A stretch of 52,125 nucleotides of DNA from Streptomyces sp. MP131-18 (lineage in GTDB: Bacteria; Actinomycetota; Actinomycetes; Streptomycetales; Streptomycetaceae). How positions within the stretch are numbered: position 1 is the stretch's first letter; each line of letters opens with the position of its first letter. A model generated the notes under the pieces. That model searched no databases. It was given only the letters and a program-made list of their open reading frames with translations, and had not been told where the DNA came from. Position numbers and translations under genes: made by a program. Positions 9,443-18,212 of this stretch are shown one piece after another. Where the stretch lies: positions 4,319,679 through 4,371,803 of the forward strand of contig NZ_LZNS01000001.1 of the NCBI RefSeq assembly GCF_001984575.1. The letters are read 5' to 3'.

Positions 9443-10447
9443 TCACGAGGGCAGGTGGTGGTCCTGGTACCAGGTGAAGTCCAGATCCGCGCCGGGCAGG
9501 CTGCTGCTGCGGCGGGCCAGTAGGACCGGGTGGGTGGCGGTGCGTTTCGTGGGCGGGAACGTGCTGCCTCGTTCGTCCTTGACGCGGGACAGGCGCTCCT
9601 GCTGGGAGTGGCCGGCGAGGACTTCGCCGGCGAGGCGGCACCAGAGCTGCCAGTGCTGGTTGCTGGCGGCCTCCAGACGCGTGATGTCGGACAGCCGTAG
9701 CCGCCCTCCGTCGTTCCCCAACCCGAGCGGGCGGACACCGCGCAGCCGTGCTGCTCGGTCGCCCTCCAACTCGGCCATGGCCGCTTCGAGCGACAGCTTC
9801 CCGAAGTCGTGCTGTTCCTCCTGCCAGGCGGCCTCGTGGAGCGCCAGCGCGAGGACCACCTGGGTCATGTGGGCGTCCAGGGCGGATCCACCGGCCGGCG
9901 GATACAGGTGCTCGTAGATCTCTCCGTCGTGCGGCAGGCTCCACGCCAGCAGGCCGCGGGCCCAGCCCATCGCGACGACCAGGGGCGGGGTGTGCTGACG
10001 AACGACGGCGCTGGAGTTGATGGCCCACCAGGTGTAGGGGTCGTCGATCTCGGGATCCGGAGTGGGGTCGTCCTGAAGTGCCCTGCTGTCTCCGTCCATG
10101 TCCGGCACCAGAATGACCGCCACCCGGTGCCGGTCCGGTGTGGTCATCGTCTCGCCGTGGAGTTTGAGGTGATGCATCTGCCGGATCTGGGATGCCGAGA
10201 AGACGTCGTCGGCGAGCCACGCTCGCCCGCAGGCGTCGGCAGGGGGACAGATGGCGACCGTCACGTCATCCAGCGCTTCCAGGGTCAGTCCTGTCGAGGT
10301 GCCGCATTCCGGGCAGGCCACTGTCCGCTGCCACTCCTCACCGGCGAACGGATCATAAGCAGGGCGCTGAAGGGATCCGGTGACGGTCAGGCATACCCTG
10401 CCCCAGCCGGTCCGCTGCCGGTGGTCGCGCTCGGCAGCCTCAGCCAT
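9443..10447 (-). CDS. Hypothetical protein with an N-terminal cysteine pair (possible zinc ribbon)
   Basis: The 334-aa protein runs from ATG 10447, with no strong ribosome binding site. The N-terminal part has VACPECGTSTGLT and, about 20 residues later, ICPPADACGRAW, a plausible four-cysteine zinc site for proteins of nucleic-acid or modified-substrate binding. The middle has WWAINSSAVVRQHTPPLV and helical repeats; the C-terminus ends in LPGADLDFTWYQDHH. No enzyme motif is recognised. It follows the 218-aa gene (10514-11170) on the same strand after 66 bases, probably co-transcribed. A decayed fragment of a close homologue lies at 8527-8605, so this gene was duplicated locally. Confidence 0.65.
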   Translation of the reverse strand: MAEAAERDHRQRTGWGRVCLTVTGSLQRPAYDPFAGEEWQRTVACPECGTSTGLTLEALDDVTVAICPPADACGRAWLADDVFSASQIRQMHHLKLHGETMTTPDRHRVAVILVPDMDGDSRALQDDPTPDPEIDDPYTWWAINSSAVVRQHTPPLVVAMGWARGLLAWSLPHDGEIYEHLYPPAGGSALDAHMTQVVLALALHEAAWQEEQHDFGKLSLEAAMAELEGDRAARLRGVRPLGLGNDGGRLRLSDITRLEAASNQHWQLWCRLAGEVLAGHSQQERLSRVKDERGSTFPPTKRTATHPVLLARRSSSLPGADLDFTWYQDHHLPS

Positions 10448-10513
10448 CGTCGGTCCGGGACGTATGGGTCGCGGCCACGTCCGCCCCGAGGCATCGAAAT
10501 GCTCTGGCGGCCA

Positions 10514-11170
10514 TCAGCTACGTGTCCCTTCGCTCGTTCCGTCATCCCGTGCGTGCCGAGCCGGACGGTCGGCGACCCGCCAGACAGCCAGGAGGGTCCT
10601 GGCTTGGTCCGCGGGGAGCAGGGCAGTGACGCGGTCACCGAGTCGGGGCTGGACCGCACCGGTGGTGTGCTGATTCAGGATGTACTTCAGCAACTCCGCA
10701 GGGGCTCCCTCGGCCGGCAGCAAGGCTCCGAGCGCTCTGTCAAGGTGCCGGGCCGCGATGTCCCGCGCGAGCCCAGCGATCTGCCATCGCACGAGGATCG
10801 CGTCAGCGCCGTTCTGCATGGCCTGCAGCTCCTCCAGTGTGCTGTCGGGGGCGGCGGCCATCGAGGCGGCCCGGTCCAGCATCTCCTGCTGTGGGCCCGG
10901 GAGCTCCTCCGCGAGGCGGTCGAGGACCGGAGTCAGCGGGACTCGGTAGAGACACGCCCCGTCGGGTGCATCGTGGCCCTCGGCATGGGCCACGTCACCC
11001 AGGGCCGCGGCCACCATCGCTCGGACCAGCGGCTCGCGCTCCGCGGGAGTGTCGGTCCAGTCTTCGGGGTGGTGTTCGCGGTGCCAGCGCACGAGGTCGG
11101 TCGCCCACGCGGTGCACGCCGTCCACACGTCGTCGAACACTTGCAAGGCGGCGGGCGTAGGAGAGCTCAT
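10514..11170 (-). CDS. Hypothetical helical protein
   Basis: The 218-aa protein starts at ATG 11170. It is acidic and almost wholly helical, with no signal peptide, membrane segment or catalytic motif. It begins PTPAALQVFDDVWTACTAW and has a run of alanine-rich helices in the middle. The N-terminal pattern resembles the 205-aa protein at 2396-3013. It precedes the 334-aa gene on the same strand and probably forms a two-gene unit with it. Function unknown. Confidence 0.65.
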   Translation of the reverse strand: MSSPTPAALQVFDDVWTACTAWATDLVRWHREHHPEDWTDTPAEREPLVRAMVAAALGDVAHAEGHDAPDGACLYRVPLTPVLDRLAEELPGPQQEMLDRAASMAAAPDSTLEELQAMQNGADAILVRWQIAGLARDIAARHLDRALGALLPAEGAPAELLKYILNQHTTGAVQPRLGDRVTALLPADQARTLLAVWRVADRPARHARDDGTSEGTRS

Positions 11171-11523
11171 CGGCAGGCCCCGCAGGCATCGGTCGCGGCC
11201 ACGGCGAAGGAGATCATCGCGCCCCTGTCCTGGTCAAAGGCTCCCGGCACTCTGATCCCCTCCCCAAGCAGCTGGTCCGCGTTGGGAGACTAGCGGAACG
11301 AGCGGTCGGTCGGACGGTTCGGTCATCGGTTTCCTCCGTCAGCCGATGCGGCCAGAGGTCTGGCAGGGGTGAGGGGGCCGGGCCCAGTCGATGGGCGAGA
11401 GCGGTTCATGGCGTCAGCGCATACCGGGTTCGCCCGCTCTCTACGCCTCCAAGCTCCCGGCGGACCGGTGTCGATGGCCTGCGGTGACCGGGATATTCCG
11501 CGTCGGTCCCCCAGCGGCCGTCG
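11171..11523. other. Intergenic region with no supported gene
   Basis: 353 bases between the start of the 218-aa gene and the stop of the methyltransferase at 11524. Reading frames here have no protein-like composition and no ribosome binding site. No clear terminator hairpin is seen. Confidence 0.4.
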
Positions 11524-12333
11524 TCACGGCATTCGCGCGACGCCTCCGAAGTCGTCGATCTCGACGGATTCGTTCGTGAGAGGCGACAGTTCGGGGCGCC
11601 AGCGGGTGATGGATACCAGGCCGGGGTCCAGCAGGTCCAGCCCCTCGAAGAAGCGGTGGAGTTGCTGCGGGCTTCGGTTGATCCGCGGGTTGTCGCTGGA
11701 GGAGTTCCACTGGTGGATCATCGCGCGCATGGCCTCAGGGTTGATGACCTCGGTGTCGTCGCACAGCACCAGGTAGCTGCCGGACGGGAGTGCGTTCATC
11801 AGGCGGTCCACGATGGTGTAAGCGGTGTCGTCGGTGATGTGGGCCGTGATGCCCAGCAGCATCAGCGCGATCGGGCGGGTGAAGTCCAGAGTCTTCGAGG
11901 CCTCGGTCAGGATGGTGTCCGGGTGGTGGATGTCCGCGTCGATGTAGTCGGTGGCGCCCTGGGGGGCGGAAGCCAGCAGGGCCCGGGCGTGCGCGAGGAC
12001 AAGCGGGTCGTTGTCGACGTAGACGACGCGGGATTCCGGTGCCTCCCGCTGGGCGAGCTCGTGGGTGTTGTCGACTGCCGGGAGACCCGTGCCGATGTCG
12101 AGGAACTGCCGGATGCCCACCTCACGGGTCAGGAAGCGCACGGCGCGGGCCAGGAAGTACCGCTGCTCGCGGGCGATGGTGATGATCCCGGGATTCTGCC
12201 CGCTGATGATGTCGCCGACCTCCCGGTCGGCGGAATAGTTCTCCTTGCCGCCGAGCCAGTAGTTCCATATTCGTGCCGAGTGGGGCACGGTGGTGTCGAT
12301 CCCGGACATGGCGTCTTCCCTGTTCGCGTCCAT
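11524..12333 (-). CDS. SAM-dependent methyltransferase of the actinobacterial DUF574/Methyltransf_19 type
   Basis: 269 aa from ATG 12333, chosen because CGAGGAGG lies six bases upstream. The N-terminal signature HSARIWNYWLGGKENYSADR is diagnostic of this family. Motif I is FLDIGTGLPAVDNTHELA, the SAM-ribose acidic loop is VVYVDNDPLVLAHARAL, and a C-terminal FFEGLDLLDPGLVSITRWRP completes the fold. The substrates of these methyltransferases are generally unknown; many sit near regulators or natural-product genes. A second member is at 35235-36095 and a wreck of a third at 47341-47633. It is last in the long minus-strand array, 134 bases after the double-NUDIX gene, so it could be co-transcribed with the RiPP operon or have its own promoter in that gap. 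Confidence 0.85.
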   Translation of the reverse strand: MDANREDAMSGIDTTVPHSARIWNYWLGGKENYSADREVGDIISGQNPGIITIAREQRYFLARAVRFLTREVGIRQFLDIGTGLPAVDNTHELAQREAPESRVVYVDNDPLVLAHARALLASAPQGATDYIDADIHHPDTILTEASKTLDFTRPIALMLLGITAHITDDTAYTIVDRLMNALPSGSYLVLCDDTEVINPEAMRAMIHQWNSSSDNPRINRSPQQLHRFFEGLDLLDPGLVSITRWRPELSPLTNESVEIDDFGGVARMP

Positions 12334-12467
12334 GCTTGTCCTCCTCGATGTGCCTGATGGTTCGGCCAGCAGTCTGACGGGTGGGCCGTGCCATGAGGAC
12401 CCGGTCCGCGGTGGTTCAGTTGTAGAGGGTGACCTTCCCGGTGGTGGGGCCTGGTGTTCCATCAGCG

Positions 12468-13598
12468 TCACACCGGACCTCCGGCGGCGGGCAGTTCGGT
12501 GATGGGGCCGGGCGCCGGGGTGGGGATGCCCCAGTATTGGGCGGCGGTGCCGGCGGCGAGGGCAGCCTGCTGGAAGCCCTGGTCGCCCCAGCCGAGCAGG
12601 GCGGCGGCCTGGTCCGGGCTGGCCAGGAGCCGGGCGAAGGTCCGGCCGGTCGCCGGATCGACCGCGGCCGGGCCGATCTCGGTCACCGGGGCGGCCAGCC
12701 GGAGCCGGGCGCACGGGCCGATCCCCCCGTAGATCTCTCCCGTCTCGTCGTAGACCCAGCCCAGCCCGGTCGGTGCGCCGATGCGCAGTGCCGCCTCTTC
12801 GTATGCCTCCCGTTCCAACGCGGCCTCGGGCGAGGTGTCCGTGGCCTCGATCCTGCCGCCCGGCAGCATCGCCAGCGGCTCGTCCGGATCGACGACGAGC
12901 ACCACACGGCCATCGGGCACGAACAGCCAGCCCCAGGCGTGGGGCACCGGCAGGTCGGCCGGGACCCGCCCCGGGTGCCAGGGCCGCATCGTCCGGGGCC
13001 GGGTGTGCACGCCGTGGCGCTCGAGCGCCGGCAGCGTTCCGTGGTGGCGGCTCTCGGCCAGATACGCGGTGCCGCTGCCGCCCAGCCGGGCTCGCAGCGC
13101 CGCCAGCATGAGCCGGGCGTCGGCCGGCAGCAGCCGGGAGGCGGCCGTGGCGGAGTCCACGAAGGCGTACTCGGACAGCTCGTCCTTCGGGAGCTGGATG
13201 GCGTCGATGTCCTGCTCGGTCAGCACACCGGCGTCGAAGACGTGGCGGCTCTCGCCCGGGAAGAAGGGCACCATTCCCGCCGGGATGGCCGGGTGGCCCG
13301 GCCCGAGCCAGCAGACCGCGAGGAGCGCGCCCGGCCCGCGGTCCAGGCGCAGTTCCTCACGCACCTCCCGGTGGCACGCCTCGTGCGGGCTCTCGCCCGG
13401 CTCGGCGGCGCCGCCCGGCAGCAGCCAGCGGCCGTCGCTGTGGTAGGTCGGCTTGACCAGCAGGACCCGGCCGAGGCTGTCGGTGAACAGCGCCGCGGCG
13501 CTCAGCCACGCCGCGTGCCGGGATCGCGCGTACTCGGCATCCGGCATCCGCGGCATTCCCTCTGGAGCGGCTGTCGGGCCGGGGAGGACTTCGTCCAT
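12468..13598 (-). CDS. Double-domain NUDIX hydrolase
   Basis: 376 aa from ATG 13598 (a GTG at 13607 is possible). Domain 1, about residues 20-190, has a nearly canonical NUDIX box, GGAAEPGESPHEACHREVRE followed by EL, with all the catalytic glutamates (REVREEL). Domain 2, about 205-320, has GGRIEATDTSPEAALEREAY followed by EEA, also with metal-binding glutamates. The two are joined by a linker with WHPGRVPADLPVPHAWGWLF, a pattern shared with the double-NUDIX protein at 15493-16620. NUDIX enzymes cleave nucleoside diphosphates linked to another moiety. The C-terminus, PITELPAAGG, is echoed by the remnant at 47085-47213. It follows the 2H-phosphoesterase gene after 181 bases. Confidence 0.85.
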   Translation of the reverse strand: MDEVLPGPTAAPEGMPRMPDAEYARSRHAAWLSAAALFTDSLGRVLLVKPTYHSDGRWLLPGGAAEPGESPHEACHREVREELRLDRGPGALLAVCWLGPGHPAIPAGMVPFFPGESRHVFDAGVLTEQDIDAIQLPKDELSEYAFVDSATAASRLLPADARLMLAALRARLGGSGTAYLAESRHHGTLPALERHGVHTRPRTMRPWHPGRVPADLPVPHAWGWLFVPDGRVVLVVDPDEPLAMLPGGRIEATDTSPEAALEREAYEEAALRIGAPTGLGWVYDETGEIYGGIGPCARLRLAAPVTEIGPAAVDPATGRTFARLLASPDQAAALLGWGDQGFQQAALAAGTAAQYWGIPTPAPGPITELPAAGGPV

Positions 13599-13779
13599 CG
13601 AACGCACTCTCTTTCGTCAGTGGTCGGAGCGGGGAAGGGGCTGGTCACGGCGGCGCGGGTCAGCCGTCCGTGCCCTGTGCGGCACGGAGGCGGCTGTGTC
13701 ACGATGCGGTCGGCGGGCTGTGGCGGGGTGGTGAACCGCGGGGATTCACCCCGGGGCGGGGGTGCCGACGGCGTGGGGG

Positions 13780-14453
13780 CTACGGCTGTCGCCCCAGGGG
13801 GACTTCGTGTACGCGCCGGAAGGTGTAGGCGTTGCGCGCGGGATCCTGGCGCTCCCAGACGAGCCATACCGAGGAGACGGTGGCCGAGGTGCGGATCCCC
13901 GGCCGGATGCCTCTGCCGAGTTCGGGGCGAGCTTGTCGGAGCGGGCCGCGAGCTCGGGGGTGTCCGTGTCCTGGAAACCGTATCCGCAGGACATGTGGCA
14001 CCAGAAGTCGCGCTGTTCGGGAGGGAGGCTCATGCCTGCGTCGGTCAGGCCCGTGCGCACCCGGCGGTAGAGCTCCGCCGGGCCGGTCTCCGGCCAGATC
14101 TCGACGATCCCGGCGGAGCCGGAGGCCCTGGCGGGCCCGATCTCGATGTCGAAGGGCTCCATGCCGGCGAGTTCGCTGCGCAGGGCGGCGGCCGCGGTCG
14201 CCATCTGCTCTTCGTCGACCCGCGCGCCGGTCGCGTTGAGCTGGTTGACGGACTGGATGGTCATGTGGAGGTCGTCGTCGGTGATCGGGGTGATCACGTC
14301 CGGGTAGCGGGAGACGATCTCCCGCACGCGGCCGAAGTAGTCGAGGACCTGCGGGTCGCCCTGTGGCAGCCACAGGACGTGCGGGCGGACCCAGTCCTCG
14401 GCCGGTCCGCCTTCGCGGCCCCACAGCCGTCCGGGGTTCATGAACTTCCGCAT
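13780..14453 (-). CDS. 2H phosphoesterase (2'-5' RNA ligase / cyclic phosphodiesterase family), apparent frameshift near the 3' end
   Basis: ATG 14453 overlaps the stop of the upstream EEP gene (TGATG). Both catalytic tetrapeptides of the 2H superfamily are present: LHMT (in DDDLHMTIQ, about residue 62) and CHMS (in FWCHMSCGY, about residue 152). As read, the frame runs on as Pro/Arg/Ser-rich sequence to a stop at 13746. In the next frame a proper family C-terminus is found (TSATVSSVWLVWERQD, ending RRVHEVPLGRQP, stop at 13780-13782). Adding one base to the GGGG run at 13924-13927 joins the two. The coordinates given are for the repaired gene. The break could be a real mutation or a homopolymer sequencing error. 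Such enzymes open 2',3'-cyclic phosphates or act on 2'-5' bonds in RNA or nucleotides. Confidence 0.75.
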
Positions 14454-15412
14454 CAGCTGTTCGCCTCTCGGCAGATGGCCTGGGGGGTGAACTCGGCGAC
14501 GACCGGGAGGTGATCGGACGCCTCCTGCGCGGCGGCGCTGCGGTGGGTGGTGTAGCGGGTGAGCGCGGGCGCGACGGGCCGGGTGGCGAGGATGAGGTCG
14601 ATGCGGCGCGGTCCCCAGGGGTCGGGGTCTCCCTGTCCGTCGTCCCAGTGGCCGACCGTGGGCTGCCAGGGCGCGTTGAGGTGGGCGGCGGCGTCGGCCA
14701 TGTAGCCGCGGCGCAGCAGAGCGTGGGTCGGGGCCCGGTCCGCCCGTTGCCTTCCGCCGATCGAGGCGGCCGGTACCTGGAATTCGAGGTCGTCGTGGTG
14801 CTGGTCGAGGTAGGGCTCGTCGTCGTAGTACCGGCGCCCGCCGTGGCCGTCGTCGACTTCGGCGGCGGAGATGGAGTTGAAGTCGCCGACGCAGAAGCCG
14901 GGCTTGACTCCGCCGGTCTGGCGGAAGATGCCCTTGAGCCGGAGCGCCTCGTCGGCGCGGGCGTTCGGGCGGAACGGGTCACCGTGGTAGCTGGCGATGA
15001 GCAGCGGCTCTCGGGCCCCGACGTCGAAACGGCCGGTCGCGCAGCCGTGCCAGAAGTCCGGTGCTCCGTAGGGGCGGTAGCTGTCGGCGACGAGGTCGAC
15101 GGTGCTGGGGTTCCACATGATCGCCGTCCACCAGGGCCGGTGCCAGTTCGCCGCCATGGCGACGCCGTGCGGCTGCCCGCTGGTGGCACCGGTGGCGGCC
15201 GTCAGGCCGCACTCCTCGGCGAGGTCCTGGACGACCCTCGCGGCGCGGTCCTCCCACAGCTTCCTGGGGGTGGTGCGTTCATCGACGAGCAGTTCCTGCA
15301 GTGCGAGGATGTCCGGGCTGATCTCCTGGATCGTCGTGATCCTGGCGCGCCACGCGGCGCTGCCGCGGGCGTCGGGGCTGAGCTTGTAGGCGTTCAGGTT
15401 CGCTATGCGCAT
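14453..15412 (-). CDS. Endonuclease/exonuclease/phosphatase (EEP) family protein
   Basis: 319 aa from ATG 15412, with CTGGAG eight bases upstream. All signature residues of the DNase I-like EEP fold are visible: N7 (NLNAYK), E40 (ILALQE), D177 and N179 (VGDFNS), D272 (RRIDLIL) and D300-H301 (SDHLPVVAEF). The metal-dependent fold cleaves phosphodiesters or phosphomonoesters in nucleic acids, nucleotides or inositol phosphates. This copy has the common LQE motif; the other four EEPs in the array have RQE and form a closer group. Its stop overlaps the start of the 2H phosphoesterase by one base, so the two are translationally coupled. No signal peptide, so cytoplasmic. Confidence 0.85.
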   Translation of the reverse strand: MRIANLNAYKLSPDARGSAAWRARITTIQEISPDILALQELLVDERTTPRKLWEDRAARVVQDLAEECGLTAATGATSGQPHGVAMAANWHRPWWTAIMWNPSTVDLVADSYRPYGAPDFWHGCATGRFDVGAREPLLIASYHGDPFRPNARADEALRLKGIFRQTGGVKPGFCVGDFNSISAAEVDDGHGGRRYYDDEPYLDQHHDDLEFQVPAASIGGRQRADRAPTHALLRRGYMADAAAHLNAPWQPTVGHWDDGQGDPDPWGPRRIDLILATRPVAPALTRYTTHRSAAAQEASDHLPVVAEFTPQAICREANS

Positions 15413-15492
15413 TCGTGTCTCCAGCTGTGCGCGGAAGGGAATCAGGAGGGCGCGGGCTCGCCCGCACCCCAGGGTCGGCGGCCGCGGTCCGG

Positions 15493-16620
15493 TCAGGGAG
15501 GGGTGCCGTCGAGGGCCAGTTCGGTGATCGGCCGGCGTGCGGCCCGGGGAAGGTTCAGGTCGGCGCGGGCGCGGTGGACGGCGTCGAGCTGCCGGGCTGC
15601 GTCGGGGCCCCAGTCGACGAGTTCGGCCACTTGCTCGGGGGTGGCCAGGACCGCGGTGCCGGGGCTCGTGCCGGGTGAGGCTGCGGGCACGGGGGCGTGG
15701 CTGGCGATCACCGCTGCCATCCGCACGTGTGCCTCGCGCGCGGCGCCGTGGGCTGTGGTGTCCAGGTGGCCGAGGTAGGGCGGGAAGACCGGGTCGAGCA
15801 CGGTGATCCGGGCCTGGGCGAGGGCCTGGCGGATCAGTGTGGCCGCTGGGTCCCCGTGGTCCTCGTGCTCCAGCGGGCCGCCGGGCAGGGACAGCGCTCC
15901 GGTTTCCCGGTCCATCAAGGCCACGACGCGCCCGTCGGGGGCGAACAGCCAGCCCCGGCACTGCGTGATCGGCACGCCGGCCGGGACGGGCACGGGGTGC
16001 CAGGTCCACCGCTCGGGAGTGCGTGGCCGGCTCAGCGCCTCCAGTCGGTCCAGCAGGGTGGGCGCCGTCGGGTAGCCGTCTTCCAGGATGGCGGCGCCGG
16101 CTCCGTTGATGCGTGCGCGCAGTGCCGCGAGGGTACGGCGGGCGCTGCGTCCTCCCATGTGACGGGCCAGGGCGGCCGGTTCGGCCCAGTGGGTGCGGGT
16201 GATCTCGTGGTCGGGCCGGATCGAGCGGATCTGGTCCTCGGAGAGGGTGCCGCCGTCCATCACCTGTACGATCTGGGCGGGGATGCGCACCGCCGGATCG
16301 TGCTCCGAGGCGCGGGGAGGATTCCAGTCGATCGCCAGGCAGCGTCGGAACTCCAGCTCGAGGCCGATCTCCTCGCGGACCTCGCGAGCCGCTGCGGCCG
16401 ATGGCGACTCGCCGGCCTCGACCGCGCCGCCGGGCAGCAGGCTGGTGGTGCGGTAATCCGGATCCACTATGAGGGCTCGGCCGTGCGCGTCGGTGAACAG
16501 TGCGTTCGCGGCGAGCCAGATCGCCGCGCGCGAGGCCGCGTACGCGGCTGGGGCCCGGAATGTGCTGGGCGCGGGCCGGCTGGCCGCGTCGTCGGGGTGG
16601 GAGCATCCGTTGCCGCTCAC
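15493..16620 (-). CDS. Double-domain NUDIX hydrolase, second domain degenerate
   Basis: 375 aa from GTG 16620, with CAGGAG seven bases upstream; the GTGA overlaps the stop of the PP2C-like gene. Domain 1 (about residues 35-180) has a perfect NUDIX box, GGAVEAGESPSAAAAREVRE followed by EIGL. Domain 2 (about 215-320) has GGPLEHEDHGDPAATLIRQA followed by LAQARI, where the catalytic REUXEE glutamates are missing, so this half is probably a binding or structural domain. It shares the linker CRGWLFAPDGRVVALMD and the tail PITELALDG with the protein at 12468-13598. Neighbours are PP2C-like, EEP and 2H-phosphoesterase genes, all phosphoester enzymes. Confidence 0.85.
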   Translation of the reverse strand: MSGNGCSHPDDAASRPAPSTFRAPAAYAASRAAIWLAANALFTDAHGRALIVDPDYRTTSLLPGGAVEAGESPSAAAAREVREEIGLELEFRRCLAIDWNPPRASEHDPAVRIPAQIVQVMDGGTLSEDQIRSIRPDHEITRTHWAEPAALARHMGGRSARRTLAALRARINGAGAAILEDGYPTAPTLLDRLEALSRPRTPERWTWHPVPVPAGVPITQCRGWLFAPDGRVVALMDRETGALSLPGGPLEHEDHGDPAATLIRQALAQARITVLDPVFPPYLGHLDTTAHGAAREAHVRMAAVIASHAPVPAASPGTSPGTAVLATPEQVAELVDWGPDAARQLDAVHRARADLNLPRAARRPITELALDGTPP

Positions 16621-17468
16621 ACCACGCTCCTGACGGCCAGGGCGGCGATGGCCTTGTCGTCGGACAGCTTGTAGCGGGGCCATCGCAGGCCCTTGGGGTC
16701 GCTGAGCTCGGCGTCGTGCACCATCCGCACGACCTGTTCGGGGCCGCGGGTGCGGCACTGCTGGGCCAGTTCGGCCCAGGACAGCAGTCCGTACTCCTCG
16801 ACGGCCGCGCTCACCCCGTCGGTCATCACCAGGACGTCTTCCAGGTCCGCCGCCGGCCAGGACCGGACCACGGCCTGCCGTGCGGCTTCGGGAACGGCCT
16901 CGGCGACCCAGTAGGCGCCCGGAACGTCGCGGTTGACGTGCCGCAGCTGGTGCTCGCGCAGCCGCAGCAGCAGCTCGCGGTGCTGCGGGGCGTCGAACCC
17001 GCCGCCGGCCCGCAGCCGTGCCCGGTACTGCGCGTATTCGGGCAGGCCGGTGACCAGCCGTGCCAGGCGGTCATCACGCAGTGCCGACACCATGCCGTTG
17101 GTCGTGACGGCGATGACCGGGCTGTCCGCCAGGACGAGCGCGTCCACACGGTCACCATGCCGGCGCACGATCGACACGGTCGCGGCGGGGGAGGCGCCCG
17201 GCACCAGACCGTGCTGATCCGCCACGGTCGCGATGGCGACTTCCAGGGCCTCGCGCAGGTCGGCCCCCGGGGAGAGGGTGAACTCGGCGGCCAGCCGTTC
17301 GCCCAGGAGCTGGGCGTACCAGCCGCCGCGTGGCGTTTGGTCGGCGACGGTGGAGACCCCGTCGAGCACGATGACGGCCCCGGGTGTCTGGAAGATCCGG
17401 TCTTCCGTGGGACGGCTGCTGGCCCCCGGCAGCTCGCCGGTCGTGACGGACATGCCCGCGCTGATCAT
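16617..17468 (-). CDS. PP2C-like protein phosphatase
   Basis: 283 aa from ATG 17468, with AAAGGAG eight bases upstream. The PP2C metal ligands can be traced: EDRIF, VIVLDGVST (metal-binding Asp-Gly), ALVLADSPVIAV, LVMTDGVSAAVEEYG and the last Asp in LSDDKAIAAL. The protein lacks a regulatory domain or membrane segment, so it is a free cytoplasmic catalytic domain of the integrated-PP2C type. PP2C enzymes remove phosphate from Ser/Thr. It is coupled to the downstream double-NUDIX gene (GTGA overlap) and follows the 2H phosphoesterase after 67 bases. It could counteract a kinase or act on a phosphorylated intermediate of the nearby RiPP; that is inference. Confidence 0.8.
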   Translation of the reverse strand: MISAGMSVTTGELPGASSRPTEDRIFQTPGAVIVLDGVSTVADQTPRGGWYAQLLGERLAAEFTLSPGADLREALEVAIATVADQHGLVPGASPAATVSIVRRHGDRVDALVLADSPVIAVTTNGMVSALRDDRLARLVTGLPEYAQYRARLRAGGGFDAPQHRELLLRLREHQLRHVNRDVPGAYWVAEAVPEAARQAVVRSWPAADLEDVLVMTDGVSAAVEEYGLLSWAELAQQCRTRGPEQVVRMVHDAELSDPKGLRWPRYKLSDDKAIAALAVRSVV

Positions 17469-17535
17469 CAGAAGGCTCCTTTCCGAAAGTGGACAGGTGG
17501 GTAAGGCTGTGGTGTATACCGCCGCATGCCCCGCG

Positions 17536-18165
17536 TCAGGAGGGTTCCGCCAGCGGGATCTCGGCGAGCGGGAGCCACAGGATCTGCTTGGTGCGGTGGT
17601 CGGGCTGGACGGCGACAAGGTGCACGGCGCTGATCGTCAGCGGCGCGTGGCTGGGGCGCACGCGCCGCAGGCGGCTTTGCAGCAGGTCGGAGTCGGCCTC
17701 CTCGTGCGCGTAGGCGAGCGTCAGATGGGCGGGGAGCACGCGGTAGTTGGTGGCGTCCGCGCCGCGGACGTTGTGGACGGCCTCACGTACGCGGTAGTGC
17801 AGGGTGTCGACCTCGTCGTCCGGTGACAGGTCGAGGAGGACGCCCGCCCGGTTGGCGATCGGGGAGCCGGCCACGAGACTCAGCGGCGGGATGTCGGCCA
17901 GGTGGCTGCGGAGGGAGTCGGCCAGTTCATCGAGTTCGGCGGGGCTGTAGTCCGATGCGGGCTGATCCGTGATCTGTTCCAGGGTGATGTGCAGCCAACG
18001 GTCATCGACGGGAGTGACCGGGAAGGATGCGCCTGCGGACCGGCAGCCGTGTATCAGCGAGGCCAGCCCCGCGTCCCGTGCCGGATCGACCAGGGCGTAG
18101 ACCTGAAGCGCGCTGAGCCCTTCGGGCCAGGGCTGACCGCCGTACTGGAAGGTGAACGGCTTCAC
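17536..18165 (-). CDS. 2H phosphoesterase (2'-5' RNA ligase family)
   Basis: 209 aa from GTG 18165, with TGAGGAG five bases upstream. Two HxT motifs are intact: WLHITLEQ (about residue 58) and AHLTLAYAH (about residue 150), the paired catalytic histidines of the LigT/CPDase fold. The C-terminus (ISAVHLVAVQPDHRTKQIL, then WLPLAEIPLAE) is the usual family ending and is the template used to recognise the frameshift in the copy at 13780-14453. The family hydrolyses 2',3'-cyclic nucleotides or RNA ends and can ligate 2'-5' in reverse. It lies between an EEP gene (47-base gap) and the PP2C-like gene. Confidence 0.85.
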   Translation of the reverse strand: MKPFTFQYGGQPWPEGLSALQVYALVDPARDAGLASLIHGCRSAGASFPVTPVDDRWLHITLEQITDQPASDYSPAELDELADSLRSHLADIPPLSLVAGSPIANRAGVLLDLSPDDEVDTLHYRVREAVHNVRGADATNYRVLPAHLTLAYAHEEADSDLLQSRLRRVRPSHAPLTISAVHLVAVQPDHRTKQILWLPLAEIPLAEPS

Positions 18166-18212
18166 CGGGACTCCTCAGTCTGTGGGTTGATGGGGCCTGT
18201 CGGGCGGGGGTT

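Noticed and set aside
11181..11293. Possible short peptide on the plus strand ending SWSALGD
   Set aside because: It is the tail of a frame antisense to minus-strand genes with no start or ribosome binding site of its own.
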